Assembly (NCBI GenBank): GCA_965261585.1
Contig: CBDHDN010000045.1
Span: 1-62,027 of the forward strand
DNA: 62,027 nucleotides
Origin: CBDHDN01 sp965261585
GTDB lineage: Bacteria > Pseudomonadota > Alphaproteobacteria > UBA6615
Reading direction: 5' to 3'
In this document: piece by piece, positions 1-7,830 of the stretch
Layout: the number at the start of each line of letters is the position of its first letter
How positions within the stretch are numbered: the first letter of the stretch is position 1
Notes under the pieces: model-generated
Databases searched by the model: none
Told to the model about the DNA's origin: nothing
Seen by the model: the letters and a program-made list of their open reading frames with translations, nothing else
Made by a program: the position numbers and the translations under genes

Positions 1-83
1 AGTTCAGCGGCGTGCGGCCGAACTTCGCGCCGAAGGCCGAGTATTTCGGCCTTGAACGCGCCCTGATGGACGCCTTGCAATGA
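1..83 (+). CDS. cpaF: CpaF/TadA pilus assembly ATPase, C-terminal fragment
   Basis: Only the last 26 codons are in the window, in the frame starting at base 3; the gene begins upstream. The visible tail (ending YFGLERALMDALQ) resembles the C-terminus of CpaF/TadA, the secretion ATPase that powers the Tad/Flp pilus. Its TGA overlaps the ATG of tadB (ATGA), which is normal for translationally coupled tad genes. The call rests on this short tail plus the tadB and tadC neighbours. Confidence 0.6.
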   Translation, partial: FSGVRPNFAPKAEYFGLERALMDALQ

Positions 84-1058
84 CCGGCGACGCGGTAGTC
101 CTGGCCATCGTCGCCGCCACGGTCATGGCCGCGCTGTCGGTCACATACATCGTCATGACCATGGCCGCCCAGCGGCAGCGCCAGCGCCGCGTCGCCGCGA
201 TCGCCGATCGTTGGCGCTACCAGAGCGGCGATATGCCGGAATTGCGCCGCGACGGCGCCGACAGCTCGATGCGCTCGTTCGACCGGCTCATCAAGATGGT
301 GCTGCCGCGCCCGAAGGTGCTGCGCCAACGGCTGGCCCGCACCGGCATGAAGATCAGCATCGGCGAGTTCATCCTGGCGAGCACGTTTCTCGGCCTGCTT
401 GGCATGTTCGTCGCCGCCGGGATCATCCACACGACGATATTCGTCGCGGCGATGGTTGGGTTGGTCTGCGCATTCGGCTTGCCGCACGCCCTCATCAAAT
501 TCATGACCAAGCGCCGGCAGAAGAAGTTCATCAGCCAGTTTCCCGACGCCATCGACTTGATCGTCCGCGGCCTCAAGTCGGGCCTGCCGGTGACGGAGTC
601 GATCAAGGTCGTGTCCCAGGAGATCGGTAAGCCGGTCGGCGAGGAATTTCAGCTGATCGTCGACAAGCTGGGCGTCGGCGAGACGCTGGAACAGGCGCTG
701 TGGGACGTGGCGGCGCGCATCGACACGCCAGAGATCAAGTTCTTCGTCGTCGCGCTGTCGGTGCAGCGCGAGACCGGCGGCAACCCTGGCCGAAACGCTC
801 GAGAACCTCTCCGACGTGCTGCGCAAACGGCGTCAGATGAAGCAGAAGATCAAGGCCCTGGCCTCGGAGCCGAAGGCCGGCGCCATGATCCTCGGCGCGC
901 TGCCGTTCATCATGTTCGCGCTCATCACCCTGGTGAACTCCGAATACACGACCGTCCTGCTCACCGACCCGCGTGGCCACAAGCTGATCGCCATCGGGCT
1001 GACCAGCCAGCTCATCGGCATCCTGGTCATGGTCAAAATGGTGAACTTCGAGATATGA
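80..1058 (+). pseudogene. tadB: TadB inner-membrane pilus assembly protein, frameshifted
   Basis: TadB is a GspF-type platform protein of the Tad pilus in the inner membrane. The first ~235 residues contain an N-terminal membrane helix, a second hydrophobic pair near residues 95-130, and the start of the T2SSF domain. The frame breaks in the CCC run at 784-786. Removing one C restores the expected GGNLAETLENLSDVLRKR segment and an open frame to TGA at 1056-1058 (325 aa). Without the correction the frame runs out of phase into tadC and looks like a 640-aa fusion. The cause is either a true +1 mutation or a homopolymer error. Confidence 0.8.
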
Positions 1059-2002
1059 ATATCCTTCTCGGCATCATTAGCGGGGCGGCCTTCGCCGCCG
1101 TCTTCGTGGTTTGGTTCGCGCTGTTGGAGCCGCTGCCGCTGCGTGCCCGCCTGCGGGGCCTTGAGGCCCGGCGCTCGCAGCTACGCGGCGAGCGGGCCAA
1201 CCTGCAGCCCAGCCATCCCATGCGCGTCAAGGCCATCGGCGTCGCCAGCGAGGTCGTCCGGCGGCTGCAGCTGCTGCAGAGCTCGCAGGTCAAGAAGACG
1301 ACCGAGAGCCTGCAGCAAGCGGGTTGGCGCAGCAAAGACGCTGTCGTGCTGTTCTTGTTCTTCAAGTTGTGCATGCCGATCGCGATGGTCGCCGTCGTCG
1401 TGCTGCTGCTCTATGTGCTGAAGCTGACTGGGCTGTCGGACTTCGGGCGGCTGTGTGTCTCGCTGCTGGCGGTACTGGGTGGATCCTACGCGGCGAACGT
1501 CTTCGTCATGAACACGGCGACGAAACGGCGCAAGCAGATCACCAAGGGCATGCCGGACGGCCTCGACCTGATGGTCATCTGCGCCGAGGCCGGCCTCAGC
1601 CTCGACGCGACCCTGGAGCGCGTCAGCCGCGAGCTGCGCGGCTCGTGGCCGGAGTTTGCCGATGAGATCAGCCTGACGGCGATCGAGCTCGGCTTCCTGC
1701 CGGAGCGCCGCGGGGCGATGGACAACCTGGCCAAGCGCATGCCGCTGCCCGGGATCCGGGCGCTGGCCAATACGTTCACCCAGACCGAGCGCTACGGCAC
1801 GCCGCTCGCCCAGGCTTTGCGTGTCCTTTCGGCGGAGCTGCGGACGACGCGCATGATGAAGGCGGAGGAGAAGGCGGCTCGCCTGCCGGCCATCATGACC
1901 GTGCCGATGATCCTCTTCATCCTGCCGGCGCTGTTCATAGTCCTGGTCGCACCGGCCGGCATCGGTATCATCGATTCGATGCGTAAGCTCGGATACATGT
2001 GA
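1055..2002 (+). CDS. tadC: TadC pilus assembly platform protein
   Basis: This 315-aa protein is the second GspF-like membrane protein of the Tad pilus and partners TadB and the CpaF ATPase. An N-terminal helix is followed by a basic stretch, two helices around residues 105-150, a T2SSF domain starting near the GMPDGLDLMVICAEAGLSLD segment, and a C-terminal hydrophobic hairpin. The start ATG at 1055 overlaps the tadB stop (ATGA), which fixes the start and implies coupling. Length and domain order are normal for TadC. Confidence 0.88.
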   Translation: MNILLGIISGAAFAAVFVVWFALLEPLPLRARLRGLEARRSQLRGERANLQPSHPMRVKAIGVASEVVRRLQLLQSSQVKKTTESLQQAGWRSKDAVVLFLFFKLCMPIAMVAVVVLLLYVLKLTGLSDFGRLCVSLLAVLGGSYAANVFVMNTATKRRKQITKGMPDGLDLMVICAEAGLSLDATLERVSRELRGSWPEFADEISLTAIELGFLPERRGAMDNLAKRMPLPGIRALANTFTQTERYGTPLAQALRVLSAELRTTRMMKAEEKAARLPAIMTVPMILFILPALFIVLVAPAGIGIIDSMRKLGYM

Positions 2003-2079
2003 TCGAGGCGGCGGCTGCGCGTCGCCGCTGATTTCACCTGAATCTTGGATCCCCCAAGCGTCAGGATCGGACCATTGGC

Positions 2080-2919
2080 CTAGGGGCCGGCGACCAGCAG
2101 TCGGTCCCTGAGCGTGCCCACGGCCGACACCTTGTGCGCGTGGTTGGTGATGCTGCCCAGGACGGCGTAGTAGGCCAGGTTGTTCTGCACGGCCTGCTCG
2201 TCCAGGTCGACCCGGGCAACCCGCGCCGCGTCCTCGAGCATGCCCGCAACGCCGAAGGCGAGGGCCAGGTTCTGGCGGTGCTCGGCCGTCGCGTCGGGCG
2301 CGGCGGCGACCTGCCGCAACACCTCGATGGCGCGGTCGAAGCGGCCGCTCAGTGCCAGCGACAGGCCGAGGTTGTTGGCGAACGTCAGGTTGCCGGGCGC
2401 CATCGCCAGGGCCGCCTCATAGCTTGCCTGGGCGTCATCCGCCGCGCCCAGCATGTCCTGGGCGATGCCCATGCCGTTGTAGGCGACGGCATCGGGCCCG
2501 AGCGCCAGCGCGGCACGAAACTTGGCCAGGGCCAGATGGGGCTGGTGCAGCGCGGTCAGGGTGAACCCATAGCCGCGCAGCGCCTCTCGCTGGCTGGGCA
2601 GCTTGGGCGATACGGCGAGCGCCGCCTTCCAAGTGTCCGACGCCTGGGCATAGGCGCCCAGCTGGTTGAACGTCTGGCCAAGCGCCAGCAGTGGGCGAGG
2701 GTCGGCAGGCGAGAGCTTGTGGGCCCGCCGATACAGCGGCACCGCCGCGGCCGGGTCGCCGGCCCGGCGGGTCACCTCGGCGAGGCGCAGCAGCGTGTCC
2801 ACACCACCCTTCACGACGCCGGATTCGCGCGGCAGGGACTGCGCACAAGCCGCAAGCAGGAGGGTCAGGCCCAGGAGCGACAGGCCAAGGGCCGCTGCAG
2901 TTTTGCGCTGTCGACGCAC
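2080..2919 (-). CDS. tadD: TadD-like TPR lipoprotein
   Basis: This 279-aa protein has a lipoprotein signal (hydrophobic run ending LLAAC, Cys about 25) followed by at least four tetratricopeptide repeats, for example the NGMGIAQDMLGAADDAQASYEAAL unit in pieces around residues 145-170. TadD lipoproteins help pilus assembly at the outer membrane. The gene faces tadC across about 80 bp, whereas tadD normally follows tadC on the same strand, so a local inversion or separate promoter is implied. Another TPR lipoprotein is possible, but the Tad context favours TadD. Confidence 0.75.
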   Translation of the reverse strand: MRRQRKTAAALGLSLLGLTLLLAACAQSLPRESGVVKGGVDTLLRLAEVTRRAGDPAAAVPLYRRAHKLSPADPRPLLALGQTFNQLGAYAQASDTWKAALAVSPKLPSQREALRGYGFTLTALHQPHLALAKFRAALALGPDAVAYNGMGIAQDMLGAADDAQASYEAALAMAPGNLTFANNLGLSLALSGRFDRAIEVLRQVAAAPDATAEHRQNLALAFGVAGMLEDAARVARVDLDEQAVQNNLAYYAVLGSITNHAHKVSAVGTLRDRLLVAGP

Positions 2920-3316
2920 GGAACTGTGCGGCCTCCCAGCCGGAACAATTGAGGGACGAACAAGATGCTATGTCTGTCGTGGTTATCGGAGTGTAAACCG
3001 TGTGCCCGCCCGCCAAGGCGTGACCGGCCAAGGACGGGCTCGCCCCGCCACTATCGGGCGGCTCGTCCAGGAGCGCCCCGGTCCTGGCGATCAGCGGCGG
3101 CTCCTATGTGGTTTGGTTCTGGCGCTCGGGAACCCCAGCGTCAGCTGAAATCAGCCCACAGAATCAACAAGCTGTGGTTCGATTCAGCCGGCGGGTGGGA
3201 ACAACCCGGTGGCATCGAGGCACTGGGCCGGCGGAGCGCTCGCCGTCAATGGTTCCTTAAGCGCTGTCGGTCCAAAAAGGCTAGTCCGGCGGCTGCTCTG
3301 GCGAAGGAGACGAACG
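2920..3316. other. Intergenic region between tadD and the MarR-type gene
   Basis: About 400 bp separate two divergent genes and must hold both promoters. I see no RNA gene, clear palindrome or credible coding region. The plus-strand frame open from ATG 3209 lacks family similarity before codon 37 and is treated as upstream non-coding sequence. Confidence 0.4.
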
Positions 3317-3796
3317 ATTTCCAACTACAGCGAGATCACACGGCTGATCGAGCGGATGCATCGGCGCTATCTGGACATCATTCGAAATGAGCTGAGCCAG
3401 TTGACCGTCGACGACATCAACGCCGTGCAGGCCATGTTGCTGACGAACATCCAGGGGGCGGAGGTCTCGATCCGCGAGCTGGTGGATCGCGGCTATTACA
3501 TCGGCTCCAACGTGACCTACAACGTGCGTCACCTCGTCGAGACCGGCTATCTGGAGCAGAACCGGTCGGAGAGCGATCGGCGCTCGGTCAGGATCCGGCT
3601 GACGGCGAAGGGCCACGACTTCTGTGCCGGCCTGGCCGCCATGGAAGCCCGCCACGCCGGCGTGCTGGATAGCCACGCCGAGGCCGGCAGCGCCGGCGCC
3701 GACGCCGCCATCGGCTTCCTGCGCGTCCTCGAACGCATCTGGTCCGACTCCCTGGACTACAACCAGGTCGCCGACCGCCACGCCGCCAGCGCCTGA
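3317..3796 (+). CDS. LdtR-like MarR-family winged-helix regulator with apparent ATT start
   Basis: The protein (159 aa from the proposed start) is a MarR-type winged-helix regulator of the alphaproteobacterial LdtR-like group. That family begins with an SNYSEITRLIERMHRRYLD-type helix and has a recognition region near GYYIGSNVTYNVRHL and a DRRSVRIRLT wing, all present here. Family similarity starts exactly at SNYSEI, preceded by ATT (3317-3319). A strong AAGGAG lies at 3304-3309 with a 7-nt spacer, and there is no in-frame ATG, GTG or TTG nearby. The only in-frame ATG is at 3209 and would add an unrelated 36-residue arginine-rich leader. LdtR homologues control cell-envelope and stress genes; the target here is unknown. 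Confidence 0.72.
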   Translation: MSNYSEITRLIERMHRRYLDIIRNELSQLTVDDINAVQAMLLTNIQGAEVSIRELVDRGYYIGSNVTYNVRHLVETGYLEQNRSESDRRSVRIRLTAKGHDFCAGLAAMEARHAGVLDSHAEAGSAGADAAIGFLRVLERIWSDSLDYNQVADRHAASA

Positions 3797-4018
3797 GGCC
3801 GCGTCAGCGAGGGCGGGGGCAGGGCAGGGAGCCGCACCAGCGGCGCGTCCCGGGCCGGTCGACGCTGCCCATCTGAGGACGCCATTGGCGGGTCCACCCA
3901 CGTGCGTCTGACTCGGGGCTTCGGAAACCGCGCCCCCGACCGCCGACGAGCGTGGCGGTGGATCGTCCACAAGCAACAATCGGCCGGCCGACCGCGAGGC
4001 GGCGACGGCCTGGCCTAG

Positions 4019-5138
4019 TACCGGGAATCACAAATCGCGATGACGTGGTTTGAGCCTCTTCTGATGGATGTTGGTGCTGACCCAACGGAAAGGCTTGGCG
4101 GTCTTGTTGTGGGCGTGGATGAAGGCATCGATGGCGTCCCTGAGTTGTCGGGGCGAAGTGAAGCTGGCGCCGTGCAGGGCGGCGCGGCTGAGGATCGAGA
4201 ACCAGATCTCGATCTGGTTGAGCCAGCTGGCGTAGTTGGGCGTGAAGTGGAAGTGGACATGGGGATGCGCCTTGAGCCAGCGGTCGCGCTTGGGCTTGTG
4301 GGTGTTCAGGTTGTCGAGAACGACATGGATCTCGCGGTCGGGATAGGCGGCCACCACGCGGTTCATGAAGTCGAGGAACTCACGGCGGCGCCGCCGTTCG
4401 TAGTGTCCGGCCTGAACCTCGCCGCTGGCGACGTTGAGAGCGGCAAACAGCGTCGTCGTGCCGTGTCGCTTATAGGTGTGGCCATGGCCGATCAGGGCGC
4501 GCCCGTTCGGCAAGCTTCAGATAGCCCTGGGCGCGCTCCAGCGCCTGGATGTGCGGCTTCTCGTCGACCGCCAGCACGATGGCGTCCTCCGGCGGGTGCA
4601 AGTAGAGGCCGACGATCTCGGCCGCCTTGGGGACGAACTCGGGATCGTTGCTCTGGCACCAGGATTTACGGCCGGCCAGGTCGATCTTTTGCCGGCGCAG
4701 GAAGCGCCAGATGTACTGGTCCGACACATCGCCCAGCGCCCGGGCCAGCAGTGGCGCCGTCCAGCGAGCGAAGCCGGCGGGCGGCGGCTCGTCCAACTGC
4801 GCCAGGATGCGCCGGCCCGTCTCGGCCGTGTAGATCGGCGTCGCCCCCGGCCGCGCTCGATCCGACAGCCCGGCCAGCCGTTCCGCCGCGAAGCGCGTGC
4901 GCCAGCGGCTGACCCGCCCCGGCCAGGTGCCAAGCGCCGCCGCAATGGAGCGCGTCGAGCGGCCGTCCGCCGCCAACAACACCATGCGGGCGCGCTCGCT
5001 CACGCCCTGTTCCGTCTTCGGAGATCGGACCATGCTCTCAAGCACCGCCCGCTCCTCCTCCGTCAATATGATCGGAGTCGCGTCCTGGATGTTCATCCAT
5101 CCTTTGAATCACGACTCCGCCGCCAGCGATAGCCGGTA
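4019..5138. mobile_element. IS630-family insertion sequence (1120 bp)
   Basis: The element is bounded on both sides by CTAG (4015-4018 and 5139-5142), the target duplication pattern of IS630/Tc1-type elements, which duplicate TA within CTAG. Both outer ends read TACCGG inward, then diverge with weaker similarity. It carries one transposase locus on the minus strand. Excision with one CTAG kept would rejoin the DNA next to the amine oxidase stop codon. Confidence 0.85.
4028..5096 (-). pseudogene. IS630-family transposase, split by a frameshift
   Basis: The N-terminal half (from ATG at 5096, about 200 codons) has a helix-turn-helix near residues 45-75 and the first catalytic Asp in VLAVDEKPHIQALER. 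The C-terminal half (ending at 4028) has the second Asp in VVLDNLNTHKP and the Glu in NQIEIWFSILSR, completing a DDE triad. The two frames join near 4508-4514, where one extra T turns the expected LKLPNGRAL into LKLAERA. The shift needed is +1 and there is no obvious slippery site, so this looks like mutation or sequencing error rather than programmed frameshifting. Confidence 0.85.
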
Positions 5139-6023
5139 CTAGCCGGCCAGATCGACGATCCGCTCGGCCGCGGCGCGACCCGAGATCAGCGCGCCGTGCA
5201 CCGTGCCGTGATAGTCGAAGTTCGTGTGCTCGCCGGCCAGCAGGAGGCGATCGCCGACGGGCTTCGCCAGGCGCGTGAAGTCGCGCGGCGTCGTGCCGAC
5301 CCCGGTGTAGGAGTAGACGCCGTAGGTCTCCGGGTCCTTGACGTCGGCGCCGGCGAAGGCGTCGTCCTCGTCGAAGTTCGCCGCCGACAGCGCCTCGATC
5401 GGGCCGCCCGTATCGAACTCGGTAAAGGCGGTCGCCGCCCACTGGATCCGCGGGTCGTCCAACGCCCGCGGCGCGATGCGCCGCATGGCATCGGCGAGCG
5501 CCATGTCAGACGAGCCGTCGAGGTCATCGACGCGGTGGAGCAGCGCCTCGTAGTCGCCGACCAGTCGCTCCAGGTCCGCCATGGGCACGGCCGTGCCGTC
5601 ACGATCGAACAGGGCGGTGTTGTAGTCGTCGGTGACGAACATCGTGGCGCGCGCCTGCCGGGCCAGCGCACTGACGGGATTGCCGTTTGGACCGTGGATC
5701 CAGCCGGCGCCGACCTCGAAGGGCGCGCCAAGCGACCGGTCGGTCACGAGGCGGCCGCCGATGTGCGGCTTGGCCTCGAGCACGACCACCTCGGCACCGC
5801 TGTCCTGCAACGCACGCGCTGCCGCCAGCCCGGCGACCCAGGCGCCGATGACGACGACGCGGGCGCTCGTGCGCGCCGCCGCCGGCTTGATCAGGCGCGC
5901 CCGCGCCAGCGCCAGCAGCGGCGCAAAGGCGCCGAGGCGGCGCAGGACGGCACGGCGGTCGAACACATGTTGCGACATTGCATCAGCCATCCGTTGGCGA
6001 GGGAACGGCGGCCATTTATCCAT
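5139..6023 (-). CDS. Flavin amine oxidase-like protein, internally deleted
   Basis: An RR-containing leader near residues 23-45 (Tat-like) precedes an amine-oxidase FAD domain with ADP-binding fold and a GGRLVTDRSLGAPFEVGAGWIHG region. The C-terminal FAD segment DRLLLAGEHTNFDYHGTVHGA is also present. Two defects stand out. The dinucleotide-binding motif reads GAWVAG instead of GAGVAG (TGG for GGG), and the protein jumps from FDEDDAFAGADV straight to KDPETYGVYSYTG. That skips roughly 150 residues of the substrate domain usual in this ~450-aa family. The frame is intact, but activity is doubtful. The stop TAG lies in the CTAG bordering the IS630 element. The start is uncertain (ATG 6023 or 5990). 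Confidence 0.75.
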   Translation of the reverse strand: MDKWPPFPRQRMADAMSQHVFDRRAVLRRLGAFAPLLALARARLIKPAAARTSARVVVIGAWVAGLAAARALQDSGAEVVVLEAKPHIGGRLVTDRSLGAPFEVGAGWIHGPNGNPVSALARQARATMFVTDDYNTALFDRDGTAVPMADLERLVGDYEALLHRVDDLDGSSDMALADAMRRIAPRALDDPRIQWAATAFTEFDTGGPIEALSAANFDEDDAFAGADVKDPETYGVYSYTGVGTTPRDFTRLAKPVGDRLLLAGEHTNFDYHGTVHGALISGRAAAERIVDLAG

Positions 6024-6154
6024 TGCCCGGTCTGCGAAAGGCTTAACGGCGCCACCCGGACGGCGCAGAGCCAGCGCCGTAAACGCGCATAATGGATATT
6101 ATGGTGAATTACACGGCCATCGGCTTCGGCGGTCGAGTGCATAGTTACCGTTAG

Positions 6155-6170
6155 TTAACAATATGTTAAC
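6155..6170 (-). promoter_or_regulatory. CtrA-box-like site upstream of the amine oxidase gene
   Basis: TTAA-CAATATG-TTAAC matches the full CtrA consensus TTAA-N7-TTAAC. It lies about 130 bp upstream of the minus-strand amine oxidase start and just beyond the stop of the MBL hydrolase gene. In a window this GC-rich, a perfect AT-rich dyad is unlikely by chance. CtrA binding itself is inferred. Confidence 0.5.
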
Positions 6171-6206
6171 CGGCTATGCTCACCTGAAACCGCAACCGTA
6201 ATGCGC

Positions 6207-6974
6207 TCACTCGACGTCGATGACCATGCCGTCATAGCCCGGCTCGATGCCCGCCGGCAGTCGGCGGCGCAGTGTCGCGTAGTCCAGGCTGTGGTTCATG
6301 TGGGTCAGGATGGCGCGGCGCGGCGCGACCCGGGCGATCCAGTCCAGCGTCTGGGCCAGGTGGCTGTGCGTGCCGTGGGGTGCCTCGCGCAGCGCGTCGA
6401 CGATCCAGACCTCGACACCGGCCAGCGCCGCGAACGCGGCCTCGTCCAGGGTCTTCACGTCCGTCGAATAGGCCACGCGGCCGAAGCGGTAGCCCAGGCT
6501 CGTGATATTGCCGTGGCCCTGCTCGAACGGCCGCACCGCGACGGCGCCGACGCGAAACGGCCCGTCGATGGCACACGGCGTCAGCCGCGGCCGGTAATAG
6601 CTGCCCGTCGGCGCAGCATCGAACGTGTAGGCGAAGCGGTCCTGCAGCTCCGCCAATGTCGCCGGGCTGCCATAGACGTCCAGGGCCGCGCGGCGGTGGT
6701 AGTTGACCGAGCGCAGATCGTCGATGCCATGGATGTGGTCGGCATGGGCGTGGCTGTAGACGACGGCATCGATGTCCCACCGGCCCGCCGCCAGCAGCTG
6801 CTCGCGTAAATCCGGCGACGTGTCGACCAACAGCGTCGTCGCGCCGGCTTCGACGAGGATGGAGGCCCGGCGCCGCCGGTTCTTCGGGTTCGCCGCATCG
6901 CAGTTGCCCCAGCCGTCGGGGCCGACCAGCGGCACGCCGCCGGAGCCGCCGCAACCCAGGATCGTCACGCGCAT
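6207..6974 (-). CDS. MBL-fold metallo-hydrolase
   Basis: This 255-aa metallo-beta-lactamase-fold hydrolase has the SHAHADH metal motif at residues 74-80 and later conserved His and Asp positions (FEQGHGNI, STDVKT, LTHMNHSLD). The N-terminal MRVTILGCGGSGGVP and the Cys-containing GWGNCDAANPKNRRRR region match the group resembling PhnP cyclic phosphodiesterase, often annotated only as MBL-fold hydrolase. It is last in a same-strand series after metG and tatD, 65 bp downstream of tatD. The substrate is not predictable. Confidence 0.82.
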   Translation of the reverse strand: MRVTILGCGGSGGVPLVGPDGWGNCDAANPKNRRRRASILVEAGATTLLVDTSPDLREQLLAAGRWDIDAVVYSHAHADHIHGIDDLRSVNYHRRAALDVYGSPATLAELQDRFAYTFDAAPTGSYYRPRLTPCAIDGPFRVGAVAVRPFEQGHGNITSLGYRFGRVAYSTDVKTLDEAAFAALAGVEVWIVDALREAPHGTHSHLAQTLDWIARVAPRRAILTHMNHSLDYATLRRRLPAGIEPGYDGMVIDVE

Positions 6975-7039
6975 CGCGGCAACCGAACACGCCGGCCCGC
7001 ATGCTTCGACATGCTCAGCATGAGGGGGACCTTGTCAAA

Positions 7040-7828
7040 CTATACGGCCTTGGCACGGTCCGCCCGTGTGAACAGGCGGAAGAAATTGTCCGTCGTGCAT
7101 GCGGAAATATCGTTATCCGTCAACCCCTTAATCGCCGCTACCTGAGCCGCCGTGTGAACCACGAAGGCGGGCTCGTTGCGCTTGCCGCGGTGCGGCATCG
7201 GTGCCAGGTAGGGCGCGTCCGTCTCGACCAGCAGGCGCTCCGCCGGCACATCGGCGGCGATCGCCCGCAGCTCGTCCGCGGTCTTGAACGTGACGATCCC
7301 CGACAAGCTGATATAGAAGCCGAGGTCGAGCGCCGTCTCGGCCAGCCGGCGGCCGCTGCTGAAGCAGTGGAGCAGGCCGGTGCAGGCGCCCTGCCCCGCT
7401 TCCTCGGTCAAGGTGGCGGCCATGTCCTCGTCGGCCGCCCGCGCGTGCACGATCAGCGGCAGCCCGGTTTCGCGCGCCGCCGCTATGTGGGTGCGAAAGC
7501 TCGCCTGCTGCTCGGCCCGCGGGCTGTGCTCGTAGTGATAGTCCAGCCCCGTCTCGCCGATACCGACGACCTTGGGGTGGCGCGCCAGGGCGACCAGCCG
7601 GTCGGTCGCGCGCTGACCCTCGCTCGCCGCCTCATGGGGATGTACGCCGACGCTGCAATAGACCTGGTCGTAGCGCTCGGCGACGGCGAGCACGCCGTCG
7701 AACTGGCTGAGCCGGGTGCCGATCGTCACCATCATGCCGACGCCGGCCGCCGCCGCCCGGCCGACGACGTCGTCCAGCTCGTCGGCGAAATCGCCGAAGT
7801 CCAGGTGGCAGTGGCTGTCGACCAGCAT
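7040..7828 (-). CDS. TatD-family metal-dependent deoxyribonuclease
   Basis: This 262-aa protein opens with VDSHCHLDFGDF (metal-binding HxH). It then shows the GVHPHEA motif near residue 73, IGETGLDYHY with metal-ligand Glu near 95, plus LIVHARAADED and LVETDAPYLAPMPHRGKRNEP. These are all hallmarks of TatD/YcfH nucleases, which act in DNA repair and turnover. The gene starts 2 nt after the metG stop and is probably cotranscribed with metG, holB and tmk. Length and motifs look intact. Confidence 0.92.
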   Translation of the reverse strand: MLVDSHCHLDFGDFADELDDVVGRAAAAGVGMMVTIGTRLSQFDGVLAVAERYDQVYCSVGVHPHEAASEGQRATDRLVALARHPKVVGIGETGLDYHYEHSPRAEQQASFRTHIAAARETGLPLIVHARAADEDMAATLTEEAGQGACTGLLHCFSSGRRLAETALDLGFYISLSGIVTFKTADELRAIAADVPAERLLVETDAPYLAPMPHRGKRNEPAFVVHTAAQVAAIKGLTDNDISACTTDNFFRLFTRADRAKAV

Positions 7829-7830
7829 CG

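Noticed and set aside
80..2002. A 640-residue natural TadB-TadC fusion
   Set aside because: The join is out of frame for TadB; a single extra C at 784-786 explains it and tadC has its own overlapping ATG.
4470..4513. Programmed frameshifting of the IS630 transposase
   Set aside because: The shift needed is +1 with no slippery heptamer, and one inserted T restores the family sequence.
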